Below, one piece after another: positions 62,177 to 64,000 of a DNA stretch of 64,000 nt. The stretch lies in assembly GCA_002099365.1 (NCBI GenBank), contig MSED01000001.1, forward strand, positions 3,410,001-3,474,000, given 5' to 3'. The DNA is from Phialophora verrucosa. Lineage: Eukaryota > Ascomycota > Eurotiomycetes > Chaetothyriales > Herpotrichiellaceae. How positions within the stretch are numbered: the first letter of the stretch is position 1; each line of letters begins with the position of its first letter. Made by a program: the position numbers and the translations under genes. The notes beneath the pieces are model-generated. The model was given only the letters and a program-made list of their open reading frames with translations, did not search any database and had not been told where the DNA came from.

Positions 62177-63799
62177 GCGGGCAGGGATTAACACGTCAAA
62201 GAAACAAGATTGTCGATAGGTAGATGACGACCACACGCGTCAGGACACAAGGGTTGTCGAGAGCTACGAGATGTGATGTACATAAGAGTAAAACATTGTG
62301 GGTCGGAGCGATGAATGTTGAAAACGATGCGTGTCAGTGACCCGGTCAAGCTCTTCGAGCATCTATCCTCCTTGGTCCCGAAAGACAGGACTCCTCCTCA
62401 AAGACCTTAAGTCACCATTGTACATGCTGCGAAGGCCTTGCTGCTCAACCGGTCTTGGCGTTTCCTTCGAGGCAGGTATACGAACATAGTGCTCCAGAGA
62501 AAGCAAAATTTAACCCAAGCGCCCGGACAGAGAGTCAACGTATTTTACCATCGTCTGTCTTTGGTCCAAAGGTTGTGGCTTTTACCCTCGTGGGCAAGCG
62601 AAATCACAAAGCAGACATGGCACCTAGAATGTATGACAAGTCTTCTCTCCCATGTTTGGCTGCTTGTTGACGGTTCATACTTTGGGGGAATCGAGCGAGT
62701 GTCTCGATGATCCAGGTTTCCGAACAGCAGCGGTGACACCCTGACATGTGACGACCGCCTCCTCAGAGCGCTCCTGCATGCGTCACTATTTTCGGACTGT
62801 CTTGAATACTTCCGGCCATGTGATCCACGGAATTGATGAGTTTGAAGTGGGCGGAATGGAGACGGACGCAGTTGATAGTGTTGCAGCCGAGTCTTGACTT
62901 CTGCCGTGCTGCTCAACCTGGCGCCCGGAACAGTTTGACAAGTCATAATGGTGGAGAAGGGTGGTGTTGTTGACGAAGGAAGCGTCGTCGAACGCCTTGT
63001 GTCGCCCCCTCGATCCCACCAAAGCAGAGACCGGGTCTGGCAGGATTCAGACAAACCACCCAATCAGAAGTCTCATATTTCTTACCTTCATATTTTGTAG
63101 TTGTCGAATTCTTTCCAACAATTTCCTCGCTGGTTAAGAACAAACTAGCACCGGCTAGAAGGCGTGCCAGTGACGAGTTGTGTCGACAAAATCCCCCCGT
63201 TCGAATCCCACTGACCGCAATCTCGCCAAACCCCCGTACCGTACGAGGTACTCGTGCCACACCAACATAGACAACTCCGTTTGCCTACTTGACAGGATCA
63301 GTCAAATCGGCGGCATCATTGCGATGCCGTGAGATGGGAGTAGACCGGATGGTTCGCCACAACCGGATATAGCCCAATCTGTTATGAAAGCTCGAGCCAA
63401 CCTCTTCAGAGAAGAGGTTGTGGTCGAGTTTTTGTTCTTTGCTGCTTGAAATATCACTGTGCGGCAGGTTCTTCTTTTTCGACGGATTCCGAGGTATGGT
63501 GGCATCGAGCAGCGCGCTGTTTAGGAGTCCCGGTGTATCCTTTACTTTGGTTACCGGAAACAGGGCTCGTGCCTGCGTTCGTCATTAGGTAGGCGGAATG
63601 TTGATACAAGGAGCCGCACTTCAACTTCAGAAGGATGCCACCAACTCGTGTCCAGGATCGCCCGATCCTGCTCTATTCATGCGCGTAAGTACCGGGCCAC
63701 GCTCTCGGAGCCTCCTGCGGTTCGAGGCTGAGCTCGTCTCCGTTTTCATACTCATCCTAATGTTGGATATTGCTGAAACAGATAAGCAATGGTAGTGAA
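62177..63799. other. Gene-poor region of about 1.6 kb
   Basis: Only overlapping short frames on both strands (for example minus 62545-63063 and 62943-63260) without recognisable domains. A B-box-like gttcgaatccc at 63200-63210 has no matching cloverleaf around it. It presumably includes the 3' flanks of the MetE-like gene and of the gene at the right edge. Confidence 0.45.
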
Positions 63800-64000
63800 T
63801 CACCCGTCTTCATCGGACGAGAGCATTGTGGCCTCTCCTTCCAACCACGCTCGCAGGGCAGGCCCATCCATGTTCTCAAACCAGATGTACTTTGACATGA
63901 AGTTCTTGAGCTCAGCAAATGTTTCAATCCCGAGGAGCTGGCTTCGCCGATTCAACTGCTCGACAAACCAGTTGCGATTTTTCGTCCAAGTAGATCCGAT
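63800..64000 (-). CDS. C-terminal fragment of a gene cut by the right window edge
   Basis: Open on the minus strand from the window edge to a TGA at 63800-63802, 66 codons. It contains WTKNRNWFVEQLNRRSQLLG, then ETFAELKNFMSKYIWFE and GPALRAWLEGEA. Composition (Trp/Phe-rich amphipathic helices, acidic end LSSDEDG) is clearly protein-like, but I do not recognise the family. The rest of the gene lies beyond 64000. Confidence 0.6.
   Translation of the reverse strand: MGSTWTKNRNWFVEQLNRRSQLLGIETFAELKNFMSKYIWFENMDGPALRAWLEGEATMLSSDEDG

Noticed and set aside
63195..63215. tRNA B-box-like gttcgaatccc
   Set aside because: No pairing T-stem, A box or acceptor stem could be formed around it on either strand.
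1..64000. Transposons, CRISPR arrays, integrases, prophage
   Set aside because: No transposase, reverse transcriptase or integrase residues in any frame I examined, no long terminal or inverted repeats, and no regularly spaced repeats; the repeats seen are short and local.

Overview
The window is a fungal nuclear segment, most likely from a filamentous ascomycete (Pezizomycotina). The evidence is a dense set of protein genes with short GT-AG introns (mostly 48-83 bp, several with a recognisable CTGAC/CTAAC branch point), a Mdm10 subunit of the ERMES complex, a HAM1-like protein, CorA-like and DUF4211 proteins of fungal type, and recurrent fungal cysteine-rich motifs. A eurotiomycete, perhaps close to Chaetothyriales, would fit, but that is a guess from protein style. 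No prokaryotic operons, CRISPR, rRNA, convincing tRNA or intact transposon was seen. Exon structures below were rebuilt by hand from splice signals and frame continuity.

Left part (1-19,700): an eIF4E-binding Eap1/4E-T-like gene whose true start lies in two small 5' exons; a gene-poor stretch with short tandem repeats and one doubtful two-exon gene with a tandem splice donor; a large unusual protein kinase; a CorA-like membrane protein; a region that looks coding in several frames and on both strands (possible decayed gene); the ribosome biogenesis factor ESF1, divergent from UDP-glucose 4-epimerase; and MDM10.

Middle (19,700-38,200): an amino acid transporter, then a small accessory-looking group (transcription-factor-like protein, cupin protein, FAD monooxygenase), a Nudix/eIF2B-like fusion protein, a LURP-one/tubby-like candidate, a cysteine-rich frame interrupted by one TAG, a six-exon sugar transporter, the tRNA uracil-5 methyltransferase TRM2, and a single-pass membrane protein carrying two copies of a Cys-rich motif.

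Right part (38,200-64,000): mainly housekeeping genes. These are PRP43 helicase, triosephosphate isomerase (five exons), TOM22, a DUF4211 protein, a HAM1-like lipid-binding-fold protein, a nuclear-looking protein of unknown function, a polytopic Asi-like RING protein, a MetE-like methyltransferase, and the C-terminal end of a further gene cut by the right edge. Neighbours mostly serve unrelated core functions. The only group that looks functionally linked is 22,115-26,512. I found no unmistakably new system. The most unusual items are the dual-donor small gene, the TAG-interrupted Cys-rich frame, the Nudix/IF2B fusion and the duplicated Cys-motif membrane protein.
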